Below, piece by piece: positions 16,910-17,207 of a stretch of 17,207 bases of DNA; position 1 is the stretch's first letter; every line of letters begins with the position of its first letter. The position numbers were made by a program, and so were the translations under genes. Source of the stretch: Elusimicrobia bacterium RIFCSPLOWO2_01_FULL_54_10 (GTDB lineage Bacteria; Elusimicrobiota; Elusimicrobia; 2-02-FULL-39-32); the NCBI GenBank assembly GCA_001799975.1, contig MGUQ01000019.1, positions 1 to 17,207 of the forward strand, read 5' to 3'. The notes beneath the pieces are model-generated. The model had not been told where the DNA came from. It saw only the letters and a list, made by a program, of their open reading frames with translations, and did no database searches.

Positions 16910-17207
16910 ATGAGAGCCACAAAGTTATTCACAATTGCGACGGGGATTTCGCTTCTGACAGGCCTGGCAGGGCCTGTCCGCGCGGCCGTTGAGTCCTATC
17001 AATTTGCTAGAGGATTCACAAACGAGATGCTTCTTTCCGATAAAGCGAAGCGGGAGGAGTTTGTGGAGAAATTTATCCGCTCGGAAGCCAATTTCTTGCG
17101 CCCAGGGGTAGGGTTCAACGCCCTCTCCGGTCTAACTTATGATGGTCGTCCCATTGACTTTGACACAGGTGAGCTCCGGGGCTTTCCTAAAAACTGGAGC
17201 GCCGCTT
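16910..17207 (+). CDS. Secreted glycoamylase/GH144-like protein (3' partial), paralogue of an internal domain of the giant protein
   Basis: The first 99 codons are in the window; the gene runs off the right edge. The protein starts with MRATK, a hydrophobic core and PVRA-A, a typical Sec signal peptide with cleavage probably after residue 27 (AxA-like VRA). From about residue 40 to the edge it aligns without gaps with the giant protein at 7204-7383: I count 31 identical residues in 60, including GLTYDG, TGEL and WSAA. That region opens the glycoamylase/GH144-like domain, so this is probably a periplasmic or secreted beta-glucan-active hydrolase. It may be a free version of the tethered domain. 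The catalytic part lies beyond the window, so activity cannot be judged. The ribosome site, signal peptide and spacing support this start. Confidence 0.85.
   Translation, partial: MRATKLFTIATGISLLTGLAGPVRAAVESYQFARGFTNEMLLSDKAKREEFVEKFIRSEANFLRPGVGFNALSGLTYDGRPIDFDTGELRGFPKNWSAA

Noticed and set aside
1..17207. CRISPR arrays, insertion sequences, tRNA or rRNA genes
   Set aside because: No regularly spaced direct repeats, transposase motifs, terminal inverted repeats or RNA gene signatures were seen.

Overview
The window is almost entirely one open reading frame. It is open at base 1, so its real start lies upstream, and it runs without interruption to a TAG at 16723-16725: at least 5,574 codons of a multidomain, multi-membrane-span protein. 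A 184-base intergenic region follows (16726-16909). The window ends inside a second gene on the same strand that begins at 16910 and encodes a secreted protein.

The organism is bacterial. Giant single-chain proteins that combine membrane spans, peptidases and carbohydrate-active domains have been reported for Omnitrophota (former OP3/Omnitrophica), some with predatory or host-dependent lifestyles. That is my best guess for the source, but it is inference: there is no marker gene here.

Layout of the giant protein: (i) 1-3120, about 1,000 residues, apparently helical, not recognised; (ii) 3136-3420, first membrane spans; (iii) 3421-4850, a region resembling the GT84 glucosyltransferase part of cyclic beta-1,2-glucan synthase (NdvB/ChvB), with degenerate catalytic motifs; (iv) 4861-6700, a polytopic membrane block; (v) 6730-7080, a peptidase-like module with HEIAH; (vi) 7081-8570, a membrane anchor and a glycoamylase/GH144-like glycosidase domain; (vii) 8641-9576, two related beta-sandwich domains; (viii) 9601-10095, membrane spans and a module that looks like the same peptidase with its zinc motif eroded to RERAR; (ix) 10330-10930, Nudix; (x) 11236-12000, NMN/nicotinate-nucleotide adenylyltransferase-like; (xi) 12187-12276, membrane span; (xii) 12421-14085, PRPP-synthetase-like; (xiii) 14101-14646, histidine-kinase-type ATPase; (xiv) 14656-15600, hydrophobic segments and a second peptidase with HEVTH; (xv) 15601-16725, C-terminal region with a twin-arginine-like signal and one more span.

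The first half therefore looks like an NdvB-type beta-glucan machine rebuilt with peptidases and lacking GH94. The second half is a string of nucleotide-handling domains that would normally be separate cytosolic enzymes. Hydrophobic segments, several resembling signal peptides, punctuate the domains, so the product may be a polyprotein or may thread the membrane repeatedly. The downstream gene encodes a secreted protein whose start is clearly homologous to the internal glycosidase domain (31 of 60 identical residues), which supports a shared role in glucan or envelope polysaccharide processing. The gap between the genes holds a DnaA-box-like palindrome, a GC-rich hairpin, a good sigma70-type promoter and an intrinsic terminator placed between that promoter and the downstream start, an arrangement that suggests attenuation or read-through control.
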